Below the pieces are notes generated by a model. The model made no database searches and was not told the origin of the DNA. It saw only the letters and a list, made by a program, of their open reading frames with translations. A DNA stretch of 55,280 bases. Origin: Cytophagales bacterium. Lineage in GTDB: Bacteria > Bacteroidota > Bacteroidia > Cytophagales > Cyclobacteriaceae. Below, piece by piece: positions 9,901-17,962 of the stretch (position 1 is the first letter of the stretch; the number at the start of each line of letters is the position of its first letter). The stretch is from the NCBI GenBank assembly GCA_022360055.1, contig JAKSDO010000193.1:1-55280 (forward strand), written 5' to 3'. Made by a program: the position numbers and the translations under genes.

Positions 9901-10396
9901 TAATGTGGGCGCCGAATGGAAAGGGCTGGCAATACATGCATTTTTCCAAGGAGCATCCAGATACGATATTAAAAACAGTGAGCAACTGCAGGGACCTCTT
10001 CCGTGGGGAAGGAATTCTTCACAAATATTCTTGGATCGTTGGCATCACGAAGATCCGTTGGATTTTTCGACTCCCTGGGTGCCGGGTAAATATCCGATTT
10101 CGAGAGATGGTTTTGGGTATGGACCGAATAAAAAAACATCTCCATTTTGGTTGCACGATGTAACCTATCTCCGCCTCAAAAATGTAGAAATCAGCTACAC
10201 ACTGCCCTCAAGCTGGACCAATCGCATCGGTTTGGAACATGTGAGAATATTCACAAATGGACTCAACCTTTACACATGGAGCGACATTAAAGAACTGAAA
10301 GATCCCGAACAACCATTGGATGGGAGCGGAGCTGATAATGGATATAAATATCCTTTGATGGCGAATTACAGCTTTGGTATCAATGTAACATTTTAA
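6938..10396 (+). CDS. SusC/RagA-type TonB-dependent outer-membrane transporter with STN domain
   Basis: 1152 residues. The signal peptide ends near 38 (WAHPGNAQ). An STN signalling domain follows (about 50-120; LIDVFKQIEQKTGYHFAYD), then a carboxypeptidase-regulatory-like beta domain (about 141-212; GLPGVNVMVKGTSLGT), the TonB-box-like EEIVVVGYG (220-228), a plug with VIVDGVPRG and the family string SITILKDASAAVYGVRAA, and a long beta barrel ending in an aromatic residue (SFGINVTF). It imports oligosaccharide captured by its SusD lid, with energy from TonB. The STN domain is the extra part found in transporters that report substrate to a FecR/ECF pair, and that pair lies just upstream. SusD follows after 11 bases. 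Confidence 0.96.
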   Translation: MEKKLLRQIVMVGKRTIYGFLAQLIFLNLLWAHPGNAQVNRILSVKDYQIEIRFQNAKLIDVFKQIEQKTGYHFAYDAERLDRDFVLNKRYRSKEVVADVLMDIARATGLKFKQINKTIIVVPQDDKPSVETLEIVIDGIRITGKVTSSEDGQGLPGVNVMVKGTSLGTVTDVDGNYSLEVPGEESVLVFSSVGYVREEITVGTQTVIAISMVPDITALEEIVVVGYGRQEKVNLTGAISSVRTEDLISVTTTDLRTSMVGKLPGLRVMQRGGEPGSYDSYIDIRGWGAPLVIVDGVPRGDFQKIDPNTIASITILKDASAAVYGVRAANGVILIESKEGQEGKTEISFTSIYGIQKMTEFPKPIDNSIDNLILKNEAALAAGHPIPYPDYLEYDGSDPLKPSINYWDLTMRKSSPQTQNVVNASGGSKKIKYFLSFGHMYDMGLFKSDNLYYNRYNIKSNITAQIIDNLSAQMIITGLSDKKRRPYGSTSWDFFKQVWMQPPYEPVYYWDPELGGYDEVKYFDGQADRNPVAVIDPDVAGYRDIANKQIELTTSLTYNVPLIEGLSLKGLFAYDVRIKTEKQWRKGYKEYKASGAFVRPQGSTRLRHSMNEWLYPNLQFSANYRNTFGNHNFTGLLLYEQRTGSGNGFMAGRYFALDVLDQLNSGNTTDQQASGIEKVPGAGVDAANRAIIGRLNYDLSSKYLMELSFRYDGSSNFAEEDRWGFFPAASLGWRISEESFIKDNISGMDNLKLRVSHGVLGDHSAAGGFQYIEGYSYPSGGYLFSGDSWTTGSEYRGLANPHITWYTATTSNVGMDVSFWNNLLGAQVDLFQRRREGLLANRAIQIPGTFGTSLPLENLESDQSRGFEIELSHFNKIGQVRYWVKGTFSFTRTKWLHREATPAGNSYAQWRHRSDDRWKNIRWGYGYTGQFQTEEEIRNYQIVQLNNGHDRMYPGDIKYLDWNEDGMIDGKDEHPIGRGNDPEVFFSFNVGAEWKGLAIHAFFQGASRYDIKNSEQLQGPLPWGRNSSQIFLDRWHHEDPLDFSTPWVPGKYPISRDGFGYGPNKKTSPFWLHDVTYLRLKNVEISYTLPSSWTNRIGLEHVRIFTNGLNLYTWSDIKELKDPEQPLDGSGADNGYKYPLMANYSFGINVTF

Positions 10397-10407
10397 AGCG
10401 TTAAATT

Positions 10408-12171
10408 ATGAAAAAACTGGTGATATATATCATGATGTCGGTTGGAGGGGTTCTTTTAACCTCATCATGTGATGATGAATTTCTTTCTCCCAAACCTGTT
10501 AACTCTATTACGGAGGAAGATGTTTTTAGCAGCAAGGAAGCAATCGAAGCGCATTTGGCAAGACTTTACTGGAGGTGCCCTATGGAAGATTTCAACTGGC
10601 CTTCTGATCATGCCGGGTTTAGCCTTCATACCGATGAAATGGTAAATTGTACCCAGGACCAAAATGGTTATAATCCGGGTAATTATCAATGGTGGGGCGA
10701 TGGATATAAGGCCATTCGCTACTTGAACAATTTTATTGAAAAACTTCCGGAGTCGACAGCTTACTCCAACGAAAGTGAAAAAGAGGACGTGCTGGGTCAA
10801 GCCTATTGGCTTAGAGCCTATACGTACATGGCATTGGCGCGAAGGTACGGAGGGGTTCCTATTCTGACCAAAGTACAGGAGTTGACAGAGGACCCGACCG
10901 AACTGCAAATTCCCCGTTCTACGGAAGAAGAAGTATTTGACCGGGTTCTTGAAGATCTGGACATAGCCATTTCGAAACTTTCGGACAATACTTCACCCTA
11001 CAAAATCAATAAGTGGTCGGCCATTGCTTTTAAATCGAGGGTTATGCTCTACGCCGCTTCGTTGGCCAGATATAGCGATAAAGTATACGATGGCGGAATG
11101 TATATGGATGGTCTGCTGGGCATTCCGAAGGAAAAGGCGACGGATTATTACACGGGAGCTAAACATGCTGCCATGCAGGTAATCGAAAGCGGGAAGTATG
11201 AACTCTATGATTATGAAGGAGATACATACTATGCAAAAATAGCGAACTATGAAAAGCTGTTCTTTGACGAATCTTCAACGAATAAAGAACGCCTACTGGT
11301 CCGGGCGTATAACTTCCCTGACAGAACCCACAAATTTGATGAGCGGGTAACCCCTTTTAGCTTCCGCGCAGGTTCCGGATACAGCAGTAGAAGATGTCCT
11401 CCTCTTGCGATGGTAGAGAAATTTGAATACGTTGACGAACGGGACGGTTCAATTCGCTATGAAGGCAAGCAATTAAATGAGGATGCCTCAGATCCTATTA
11501 TCGTCGACGACCCGAACGAATTATTTAGGAATAAAGATCCCAGGTTTATGCACAATGTGCTCTATCCCGGCAGGGAATGGCGCAACGATATAGTTGATGT
11601 CTATGTTGCAACTGTTAAAAATGGAGAAACATTTACGGCACAAGGTAAAGATGGTATCGGACAACCGGAGGCCACTTCAACGGGATTTTATTTTGCAAAA
11701 TGGCTCCAGCGCAAGCCGGTCAGAGCTTTCAATGAAGGGTCGGATGTCGACTGGCAAATTATTCGTTATGCAGAGGTTGTTCTTAATTATGCCGAAGCTT
11801 GCTTTGAATTGGGAGAAACAGGCCAAGCACTAGAGTATGTGAACAAAATCAGAAAAAGAGCGGGTATACAGGCGCTTACGGCAATTGCCCGGGAAGATGT
11901 GCGCAACGAATTTGCAATTGAATTTTATGGAGAAGGGAATCGTTATTGGGACTTGAAGCGCTGGAGGACATTTCACGAAGTGCTCAATAATACGGAGACT
12001 TTTGCAATATGGCCTACATACAACGAAGACCAACAAGCGTATAGCTTTGTCAAGCATCAGTTGCCTTCTGCAAAATTTAAGAAAACTTTTGAGCCCAAGC
12101 ATTACTATATGAAGATACCGCAAAATGAGATTGAAAAGAATCCTTTGTTAATACAAAATTTCGGACATTAA
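10408..12171 (+). CDS. SusD/RagB-type glycan-binding lipoprotein
   Basis: 587 residues. A lipoprotein signal ends at Cys21 (VLLTSSC), followed by DDEFLSPKP, as is usual for exported surface lipoproteins of this phylum. The N-terminal SusD-like helices include GQAYWLRAYTYMALARRYGG with the typical TPR-like core, and the C-terminal part has IRYAEVVLNYAEACFELG and GEGNRYWDLKRW. SusD sits as a lid on SusC and binds the target glycan at the cell surface. The ligand cannot be read from sequence. It is co-transcribed with susC (11-base gap). Confidence 0.96.
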   Translation: MKKLVIYIMMSVGGVLLTSSCDDEFLSPKPVNSITEEDVFSSKEAIEAHLARLYWRCPMEDFNWPSDHAGFSLHTDEMVNCTQDQNGYNPGNYQWWGDGYKAIRYLNNFIEKLPESTAYSNESEKEDVLGQAYWLRAYTYMALARRYGGVPILTKVQELTEDPTELQIPRSTEEEVFDRVLEDLDIAISKLSDNTSPYKINKWSAIAFKSRVMLYAASLARYSDKVYDGGMYMDGLLGIPKEKATDYYTGAKHAAMQVIESGKYELYDYEGDTYYAKIANYEKLFFDESSTNKERLLVRAYNFPDRTHKFDERVTPFSFRAGSGYSSRRCPPLAMVEKFEYVDERDGSIRYEGKQLNEDASDPIIVDDPNELFRNKDPRFMHNVLYPGREWRNDIVDVYVATVKNGETFTAQGKDGIGQPEATSTGFYFAKWLQRKPVRAFNEGSDVDWQIIRYAEVVLNYAEACFELGETGQALEYVNKIRKRAGIQALTAIAREDVRNEFAIEFYGEGNRYWDLKRWRTFHEVLNNTETFAIWPTYNEDQQAYSFVKHQLPSAKFKKTFEPKHYYMKIPQNEIEKNPLLIQNFGH

Positions 12172-12200
12172 ATCGAAGAAGAGGTTAAAATAAATGAAAG

Positions 12201-12890
12201 ATGAAAATTGTAAATTATAGATTGATATTGCTCGCTTCCGTCGTTTTCGCTTCTTGCCAAATAGATAACTACCCGGAACCGGATGCTGTTTTTATTGGAA
12301 AAATTGTAGATGTGCAGACGGGAAAGACGATTCAAACCAGGCAGCCCGACGGCATACAAATTCGTCTGATACAAGAAGGGTATGAGAATCCTGTTCCGTA
12401 TGACTTTTGGGCAAAAAATGACGGTACGTTTAGAAATACAAGATTGTTTGGAGGAAATTACAAGGTAACAGTTCAAGCCGGTCCTTTTCATAATAGCGTT
12501 ACAAAAACAGTGATGCTTAAAAGTGGAAGCGAGACAGATGAAACGTTCGAGGTAGAACCTTACGTTAGAATTACCGATGTAAATATTTCCGTGTCCGGAA
12601 CTACGATTACAGGTTCCTATAAACTATCGATGGGAGATGGCACCACTCAAATCAAACATTCAAAGTTAATTTGTCATGTTTCCCCAATCCTTCATAAGAA
12701 TACGGATAATTTGGGAAGTTCCGAAAAAAACGACTTGACCGGGGTAAGTGCATCGGAGCTTGAATCCATGTTGTTTACCGATGAAATAACCGGATTAAAA
12801 GCGGGGACATACTACGTTCGGGTCGCAGTCGAATCCAAGAACTCGTTGGGAAGAAATAATTACTCGGAAATAGTAAAAGCAGAACTCTAA
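12201..12890 (+). CDS. DUF3823-type SusCD-associated lipoprotein
   Basis: 229 residues. The lipobox VVFASC puts the acylated Cys at 19. DNYPEPDAVFIGKIVDVQTG, then QPDGIQIRLIQEGYENPVPY, DFWAKNDGTFRNTRLFGGNY and KVTV match the DUF3823 pattern: a carboxypeptidase-regulatory-like beta domain, then a second Ig-like beta domain with a loop that may bind glycan. Proteins of this family usually sit directly downstream of SusD as here (29-base gap) and are thought to be extra surface glycan-binding proteins; the role is inferred. Two terminator-like hairpins follow, so this is probably the last gene of the SusC operon. Confidence 0.88.
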   Translation: MKIVNYRLILLASVVFASCQIDNYPEPDAVFIGKIVDVQTGKTIQTRQPDGIQIRLIQEGYENPVPYDFWAKNDGTFRNTRLFGGNYKVTVQAGPFHNSVTKTVMLKSGSETDETFEVEPYVRITDVNISVSGTTITGSYKLSMGDGTTQIKHSKLICHVSPILHKNTDNLGSSEKNDLTGVSASELESMLFTDEITGLKAGTYYVRVAVESKNSLGRNNYSEIVKAEL

Positions 12891-12907
12891 GAGATTCAAG
12901 TAATTTT

Positions 12908-12934
12908 AAAAGGTTCATACGGCTGAACTTTTTT
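12908..12934 (+). terminator. Terminator-like hairpin after the susCD-DUF3823 operon
   Basis: AAAAGGTTCA, loop TACGGC, then TGAACTTTTTT: a 9-bp stem with one G-T pair and a following T-run, starting 18 bases after the DUF3823 stop. This is a good rho-independent terminator shape. Confidence 0.7.
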
Positions 12935-12960
12935 AGACATAATTACAGAACCAAATGACG

Positions 12961-13010
12961 AAAAAGCTCGTTTTTTGTTGATGCAACGATCACGGAAAAT
13001 GAGCTTTTTT
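12961..13010. terminator. Second, larger terminator-like hairpin
   Basis: AAAAAGCTC (12961-12969) pairs with GAGCTTTTT, and the inner GTTTT pairs with AAAAT, giving a stem of about 14 bp that ends in six Ts. The loop holds a small GTTG-ATG-CAAC stem. The A/T symmetry would let it work in both directions, backing up the hairpin at 12908. Confidence 0.6.
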
Positions 13011-13541
13011 AGATAAGAATTATACGAAAAAAGACGAAGGAAAACATGGACGCGCCTTATTGGGAATGCTGTAGACAGCCTGCGAGGACAAGGAAGGAGC
13101 TCGACGATTGTTGCCCCTCAAGATCAGTATTCAAGATGTATTCAGAAAAGAAGGATGGATATGCCCTTCCCGCCTCTAGTTTAGCGGAGCGTAACCCGAG
13201 ACGACGTATGACGGCACGTTAACTGGTTCTGAATGCGGTGAAATTCTTAAAGCTATATTTTAAGTCCGACAGAAAAACGATCCCGGCTATTGGGGATGCA
13301 GATGTCAAACATCCAATATGCCTCCGGGTGAAGCAGCGTAGTAAACCGAAAGCCTCACCGACCGGCTCATACAATAAAGATGGGCTCGCAATGGCAAGTC
13401 TCCGCCGAACCCCGGCCTATGATTCGCCGGAAATTTCATGAATCATTCGGGTAAAAAGAACAGTAGATCGATCAAAAGTTGAAAAAGATTGCATGTGCGG
13501 GTTATATTCGCAACTTAATGTGGAATAAAAGTAATGATGAA
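13011..13541. other. 531-base gap without a convincing gene
   Basis: It holds short open frames (58 codons from 13046, and 67 codons from a GTG at 13238), both basic and Cys/Arg-rich with no recognisable family, so I treat them as chance. It is richer in GC than other gaps. TCCGCCGAAC (13401) pairs with ATTCGCCGGA (13422) apart from one mismatch and a loose end. The stretch 13428-13452 resembles the ATGAATTTTTCGGG part of the dispersed 41-bp repeat. It may be the worn remains of a mobile or repeat element, now carrying the promoter of the next gene. Confidence 0.4.
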
Positions 13542-14879
13542 ATGAAGAGAAGTATTTTGGTTTTAGGACTGCTTGCTCTTATCGAATTTCAGGTTGATGC
13601 TCAGCGGTTAAGAATCAGCGATGATCAAAGATATATTGTTTACTCCGATGGCAGGCCGTTTTTCTGGTTGGGTGATACGGCGTGGGAATTATTCCACAGA
13701 ACGACCAGAGAAGAAGCCGATTTCTACCTGAAGAATCGAGCGGAAAAAGGATTTAATGTGATTCAGGCCGTCGTACTGGCGGAGCTTGACGGTTTGCGCG
13801 TTCCAAATTCTTACGGAGAAACGCCTTTTGACGGTATAGATCCGGCAAAAATCAATGAGGGGTATTTCGAGCATGTCGACTACGTGATTGACAAAGCCAA
13901 CGAACTCGGTATGTATATAGGATTACTGCCTACCTGGGGAGATAAATTTAATCGATCGCGGGGCATCGGACCGGTAATATTTAATTCGAACAACGCCTAT
14001 GAGTACGGCAAATTTCTAGGAAAAAGATATAAAGGCAAAAACATCATCTGGATTATGGGGGGAGACCGAAACCCGACCGGAGAAGGACATATGCAAATTG
14101 TCCGCCAAATGGTAAAAGGTATAAAAGATGAGACGGGCAGGATGCAACTATTCACTTATCATCCACAAGGAGGCAGCAATTCTGCCATGTGGTTTCATAA
14201 CGATGAATGGCTGGATTTTAATATGTTTCAATCCGGGCATGGAGAGGTGAATAATCAAAATTATAAGATCACAAATCATATTTATAATCTGCCAAAGACA
14301 AAGCCTGTTTTGGACGGTGAGCCTTGCTATGAAGATCATCCGGTCAATTGGAAAGAAGAAAATGGCTGGTTTGATGAATTTGACAGCAGGAGAGCCGGCT
14401 GGTGGTCGATGCTTGCCGGAGCCTGTGGGCATACCTATGGCAATCATAATGTTTGGCAAATGTGGCTGACCGGGAGAAATTCGGTCTTGGCTGCGCGTAC
14501 GCTGTGGAAAGCATCCGTCGATTATCCGGGCGCATTTCAAGCAGGGTATATGCGGTCATTTTTTGAAGCGCTGGATTGGCAGAAACTCGTGCCAAAACCT
14601 GATCTTGTCAAGAATGGCCCGAATACCAATGGGAGAGAAATCCTGGCGGCTATAGCCAGCGATCATACCTTTGTCGTTGCATATTCTCCTTATGGCATGA
14701 ATTTCAGCCTGGATCTGGGCATGCTTTCGGCAGACCGGTTGGTCGCAAGCTGGTACAATCCCAGAAACAACAATTATGTGAATTTGGGAGAGTTGCAAAA
14801 GGGCGATGACATATCCTTCGACCCGCCTGCCGACCCGCAGCGGGGAAACGATTGGGTACTGTTGGTCAAATGTAAATAA
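13542..14879 (+). CDS. DUF4038/GH140-like secreted glycoside hydrolase
   Basis: 445 residues from the ATG at 13542 (MKRSILVLGLLALIEF), which begins a clean signal peptide ending near QVDAQ; the frame is open from a TTG at 13479 and an ATG at 13518, but those add a non-signal extension. A (beta/alpha)8 barrel of the DUF4038 type follows: FFWLGDTAWELFHR (about 41-54), IIWIMGGDRNP with D175 as likely acid/base, and PVLDGEPCYEDHP with E260 as likely nucleophile, then a C-terminal beta domain of the putative collagen-binding type. Characterised relatives (GH140) are apiosidases acting on the pectin rhamnogalacturonan-II, but the family is broad and the substrate is unknown here. It is probably the degradative arm of the adjoining SusCD locus. 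Confidence 0.85.
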   Translation: MKRSILVLGLLALIEFQVDAQRLRISDDQRYIVYSDGRPFFWLGDTAWELFHRTTREEADFYLKNRAEKGFNVIQAVVLAELDGLRVPNSYGETPFDGIDPAKINEGYFEHVDYVIDKANELGMYIGLLPTWGDKFNRSRGIGPVIFNSNNAYEYGKFLGKRYKGKNIIWIMGGDRNPTGEGHMQIVRQMVKGIKDETGRMQLFTYHPQGGSNSAMWFHNDEWLDFNMFQSGHGEVNNQNYKITNHIYNLPKTKPVLDGEPCYEDHPVNWKEENGWFDEFDSRRAGWWSMLAGACGHTYGNHNVWQMWLTGRNSVLAARTLWKASVDYPGAFQAGYMRSFFEALDWQKLVPKPDLVKNGPNTNGREILAAIASDHTFVVAYSPYGMNFSLDLGMLSADRLVASWYNPRNNNYVNLGELQKGDDISFDPPADPQRGNDWVLLVKCK

Positions 14880-15006
14880 TCCGGACGGACGATTCGTTTG
14901 ACAGTATAGGTCCCGGGATTTTCATTTGTATGATGATGTGAGCTCAGGTGCTGTTGCGTACCTCGATTTCTTTTTACTATATTCACATCCGATCCGGTGA
15001 TTCCCT

Positions 15007-15023
15007 CGACTACAAGTCGAGCG
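15007..15023. repeat. REP-like hairpin
   Basis: CTCGACT-ACA-AGTCGAG is a perfect 7-bp stem with a 3-base loop, flanked by ATTCC and CGGAACG. The size and tight loop resemble REP hairpins, but the sequence differs from the REP pair at 21298. Only one clear copy is seen here. Confidence 0.45.
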
Positions 15024-15047
15024 GAACGCTCCCGGAGAAAATTTAAT

Positions 15048-15190
15048 CCGGTTTATTCGTAATAACTCATTTTTTTGTTCCTCAAATTTGAGGAACAAAA
15101 AAATGATTGCTACCATTAAACGGTTACTTTTTTGAGCATAAAAGTAATTATCGACCCTTCGGGCGAAAAATTATGAATTTTTCGGGTTAA
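15048..15190. repeat. Dispersed intergenic repeat, copy 2
   Basis: The second copy of the repeat at 3425-3552. The 3' block 15150-15190 is identical over 41 bases, and the 5' block 15048-15073 matches at 23 of 26. The middle is unrelated to copy 1 and contains the palindrome at 15068-15105. It fills most of the 338-base gap between the DUF4038 gene and the glucanotransferase gene; no gene is visible in that gap. Confidence 0.85.
15068..15105. repeat. Perfect 38-bp palindrome
   Basis: CATTTTTTTGTTCCTCAAA is followed at once by its exact reverse complement TTTGAGGAACAAAAAAATG, with no spacer. The T-run precedes the stem and the A-run follows it on both strands, the opposite of an intrinsic terminator, so that role is unlikely. 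It could extrude as a cruciform, bind a dimeric regulator or be an insertion scar. Confidence 0.9.
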
Positions 15191-15217
15191 TTTTCGTCGG
15201 TTTAAATACTGCTCTAT

Positions 15218-17932
15218 ATGAATTTGAAATTTAAGGTAAATTATCACACGATCTGGGGACAAAATGTACTGGTAAGCGGTTCATGTAAGGAGCTTGGGAA
15301 TAATAATCCCGATAACGCCTTACCTTTAAACTATATGGATAACGGTGATTGGGAAGCAAGTGTGAAAATCGATTCAATGACCATAAAGAAGATCGAGTAT
15401 AAATACTTGATCAAAAATGAGACCGATGATCGCGTTTATTGGGAATGGGGAGCACCTCGAAGATTAAAGCTTCCGTCCAAAGTATCCGGTTTTGCTTTGA
15501 AAGATTCCTGGAGGTCACACAAAGCGCCGGAAAATGCTTTTCTCTCCCAAGCTTTTGCAGCCAACCTGTTCAAAAGGAAACAGCCAAAAAAGAAGAAGGC
15601 AGCCGTAGGAGCAAATTTAGGCCTGCAGCTAATCGCTCCAAGAATAGGTAAGAATCAATCATTTTGTATTGTCGGCAACTGTAAATCCATGGGATCGTGG
15701 AGCCCGGATGAGCCGCTGATAATGTCGGATGCCGATTTCCCGGTTTGGAAAGCAGAGATAAAAGTTGATAAACGAGACGACAACATTGAATATAAGTACG
15801 GGATTTACGATCACGATGAAAAGAAGCTTGTCGAATGGGAAAACGGTGAAAACAGATCTGTATCCATAGACAAAGGATATCCCTATACACTGAAAACAGA
15901 TTTAAATTTTCGATATGCTTCCGGCGGATGGAAAGGGGCGGGCGTTGCTGTTCCCGTATTTGCACTTCGATCTAAGAATAGCTGCGGAGTGGGCGAATTT
16001 CTCGATATAAAACTATTGATCGACTGGGCGGTAAAAACCGGACTGAAGATGGTGCAAATTTTGCCGATCAACGATACCGTAGCCACTCATACCTGGACAG
16101 ATTCCTACCCCTATGCAGCAATTTCCGTCTTTGCGCTGCATCCGATGTATCTCAATTTGCGTGCCATGGGGCTCCTGGCCGACAAGAATGAGATGAAGCG
16201 ATTTCAGAAAAAAGGCAAGGAATTGAATGCACTTGAGCTGATCGATTACGAGGCGGTCATGAATCTGAAATCGCCATACTACAAAAAGCTGTATGATCAG
16301 AATAAAGAACAGTTTTTAAATGATAAAGGATTCCTGGCTTTCTTTAAGGAAAATAAAGATTGGCTTATTCCTTATGCTGCATTTTCCAGACTGAGAGATA
16401 AATACAGCACCCCTGATTTTACTAAATGGGGAGAATACGCCCTCTATGATAAATCCAAGATCGAACGTTTGACGGATCCGAAGAAGAAAGATTACGACGA
16501 TTACGCCGTTCACTATTTCATACAATATCATCTTCATTTACAGATGCAGGAAGTTGCAGATTATGCAAGGGAGAAAGGCGTGATACTTAAAGGTGATATT
16601 CCCATCGGTATTTATAGAAATTCTGCGGATGCATGGTTGGAACCGGACCTTTATCATATGGATAAACAAGCGGGTGCCCCGCCGGATGCTTACGCGATCT
16701 CGGGGCAGAATTGGGGATTCCCGACATACGATTGGGAGGAAATGGCCAGGGATGGTTATTCCTGGTGGCGCAGAAGATTGTCGAAAATGGCCACCTATTT
16801 CGATGCTTACCGGATCGATCATATACTTGGTTTTTTCAGGATCTGGGAAATTCCCCGGGAATCAGTGGAAGGGTTGATGGGGCGCTTTAATCCGGCAATT
16901 CCGATGTTCAAATATGAGTTGGAGGGCAATGGCCTGCATTTCGATTATGATCGCTATTGCAGGCCGTACATCAGGGAATACATGCTCGATGAACTGTTTG
17001 GTGAAGAAAAAGAATGGGTAAAGCATACCTTTCTCAATAAAGGGGAAGGTGATTTTTATGCCGTGAAAGACACGTTTGATACTCAGCGAAAAGTAGAGGA
17101 TCATTTCCTTCCACTGCTAGCCGAAGCCGAGAATAAAGACCAATTGTCGAAGATCAAACATGGATTGTTTACCTTGATTGGCAACGTGCTCCTGATCGAA
17201 GATCCCGACAGTAACGGACAGGGATTTCATCCGAAAATAGCGCTGCATTTCACGTATTCTTTCAAAGAACTCGATGAACAGGCCAAAGCCGCTTTGGATA
17301 AGGCTTACATACACTATTATTACGAACGCCAGGAAAACTTCTGGAGAGAAAAAGCGATGGTGAAATTGCCGGCTATTATCAATGCAACAAACATGCTTGT
17401 GTGCGGGGAAGATCTCGGTATGGTACCTGATTGCGTACCGGGCGTAATGGGGGAGTTGGGGCTGCTCAATCTTGAGATTCAGCGTATGCCTAAAGATTCC
17501 AACAGCGAGTTTAGCCACCCGTCGAATAGCAATTACCTGAGTGTGGTGAGTCCGAGTTGTCACGATATGTCGACCATACGCGGATGGTGGGAGCAGGACC
17601 ATGAACGTACGCAGCGATTTTATGAAAACATCCTGGGACATACGGGAAGGGCTCCTCAATTCTGTGAACCATGGATAGCTCGCGAGGTGATCATCCAGCA
17701 TTTGCACGCACCTGCCATGTGGGCGATTTTCCCAATTCAGGATTTGGTGGCAATGGATGAAAAGCTGCGGCTGGAAAATCCGTTTGCCGAGCAGATCAAT
17801 GAACCCAGCAATCCAAAGCACTACTGGCGCTTTCGTTTTCATTTATACATGGAGGACTTGCTCAAAGCCAAAAGTTTCAATAAAATGCTCAGCGAGTTGG
17901 TGTCCCTATCAGCGCGGAATGGGGGCATCTAA
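15218..17932 (+). CDS. malQ: 4-alpha-glucanotransferase, GH77, with two CBM20 domains
   Basis: 904 residues, no signal peptide, so cytoplasmic. Two N-terminal CBM20 starch-binding domains (about 1-100 and 133-225; VLVSGSCKELGNNNPDNALP and FCIVGNCKSMGSWSPDEPL) precede the GH77 barrel. Catalytic residues are visible: nucleophile D533 in AYRIDHILGFFR, acid/base E731 in CGEDLGMVPDCVP, and transition-state Asp D783 in PSCHDMSTIRGWW. This is the DPE2/long MalQ form, which transfers maltosyl or glucosyl units between alpha-1,4-glucans and serves in maltose and glycogen turnover. The gene is not obviously tied to the SusCD locus upstream: the gap of 338 bases holds repeats, and no GH13 or GH97 enzyme is present. 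Confidence 0.95.
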   Translation: MNLKFKVNYHTIWGQNVLVSGSCKELGNNNPDNALPLNYMDNGDWEASVKIDSMTIKKIEYKYLIKNETDDRVYWEWGAPRRLKLPSKVSGFALKDSWRSHKAPENAFLSQAFAANLFKRKQPKKKKAAVGANLGLQLIAPRIGKNQSFCIVGNCKSMGSWSPDEPLIMSDADFPVWKAEIKVDKRDDNIEYKYGIYDHDEKKLVEWENGENRSVSIDKGYPYTLKTDLNFRYASGGWKGAGVAVPVFALRSKNSCGVGEFLDIKLLIDWAVKTGLKMVQILPINDTVATHTWTDSYPYAAISVFALHPMYLNLRAMGLLADKNEMKRFQKKGKELNALELIDYEAVMNLKSPYYKKLYDQNKEQFLNDKGFLAFFKENKDWLIPYAAFSRLRDKYSTPDFTKWGEYALYDKSKIERLTDPKKKDYDDYAVHYFIQYHLHLQMQEVADYAREKGVILKGDIPIGIYRNSADAWLEPDLYHMDKQAGAPPDAYAISGQNWGFPTYDWEEMARDGYSWWRRRLSKMATYFDAYRIDHILGFFRIWEIPRESVEGLMGRFNPAIPMFKYELEGNGLHFDYDRYCRPYIREYMLDELFGEEKEWVKHTFLNKGEGDFYAVKDTFDTQRKVEDHFLPLLAEAENKDQLSKIKHGLFTLIGNVLLIEDPDSNGQGFHPKIALHFTYSFKELDEQAKAALDKAYIHYYYERQENFWREKAMVKLPAIINATNMLVCGEDLGMVPDCVPGVMGELGLLNLEIQRMPKDSNSEFSHPSNSNYLSVVSPSCHDMSTIRGWWEQDHERTQRFYENILGHTGRAPQFCEPWIAREVIIQHLHAPAMWAIFPIQDLVAMDEKLRLENPFAEQINEPSNPKHYWRFRFHLYMEDLLKAKSFNKMLSELVSLSARNGGI

Positions 17933-17962
17933 CCGGATATTCTTTGTAGTAGTAATACGTGT

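Noticed and set aside
13046-13441. Two short open frames (58 codons from 13046; 67 codons from a GTG at 13238)
   Set aside because: No family resemblance, odd Cys/Arg-rich composition and start codons without support; probably chance in a GC-rich gap.
15218-17932. The SusCD locus as a starch system because malQ is near
   Set aside because: No GH13, GH97 or SusE/F gene; malQ is cytoplasmic and separated by repeats, so the link is weak.
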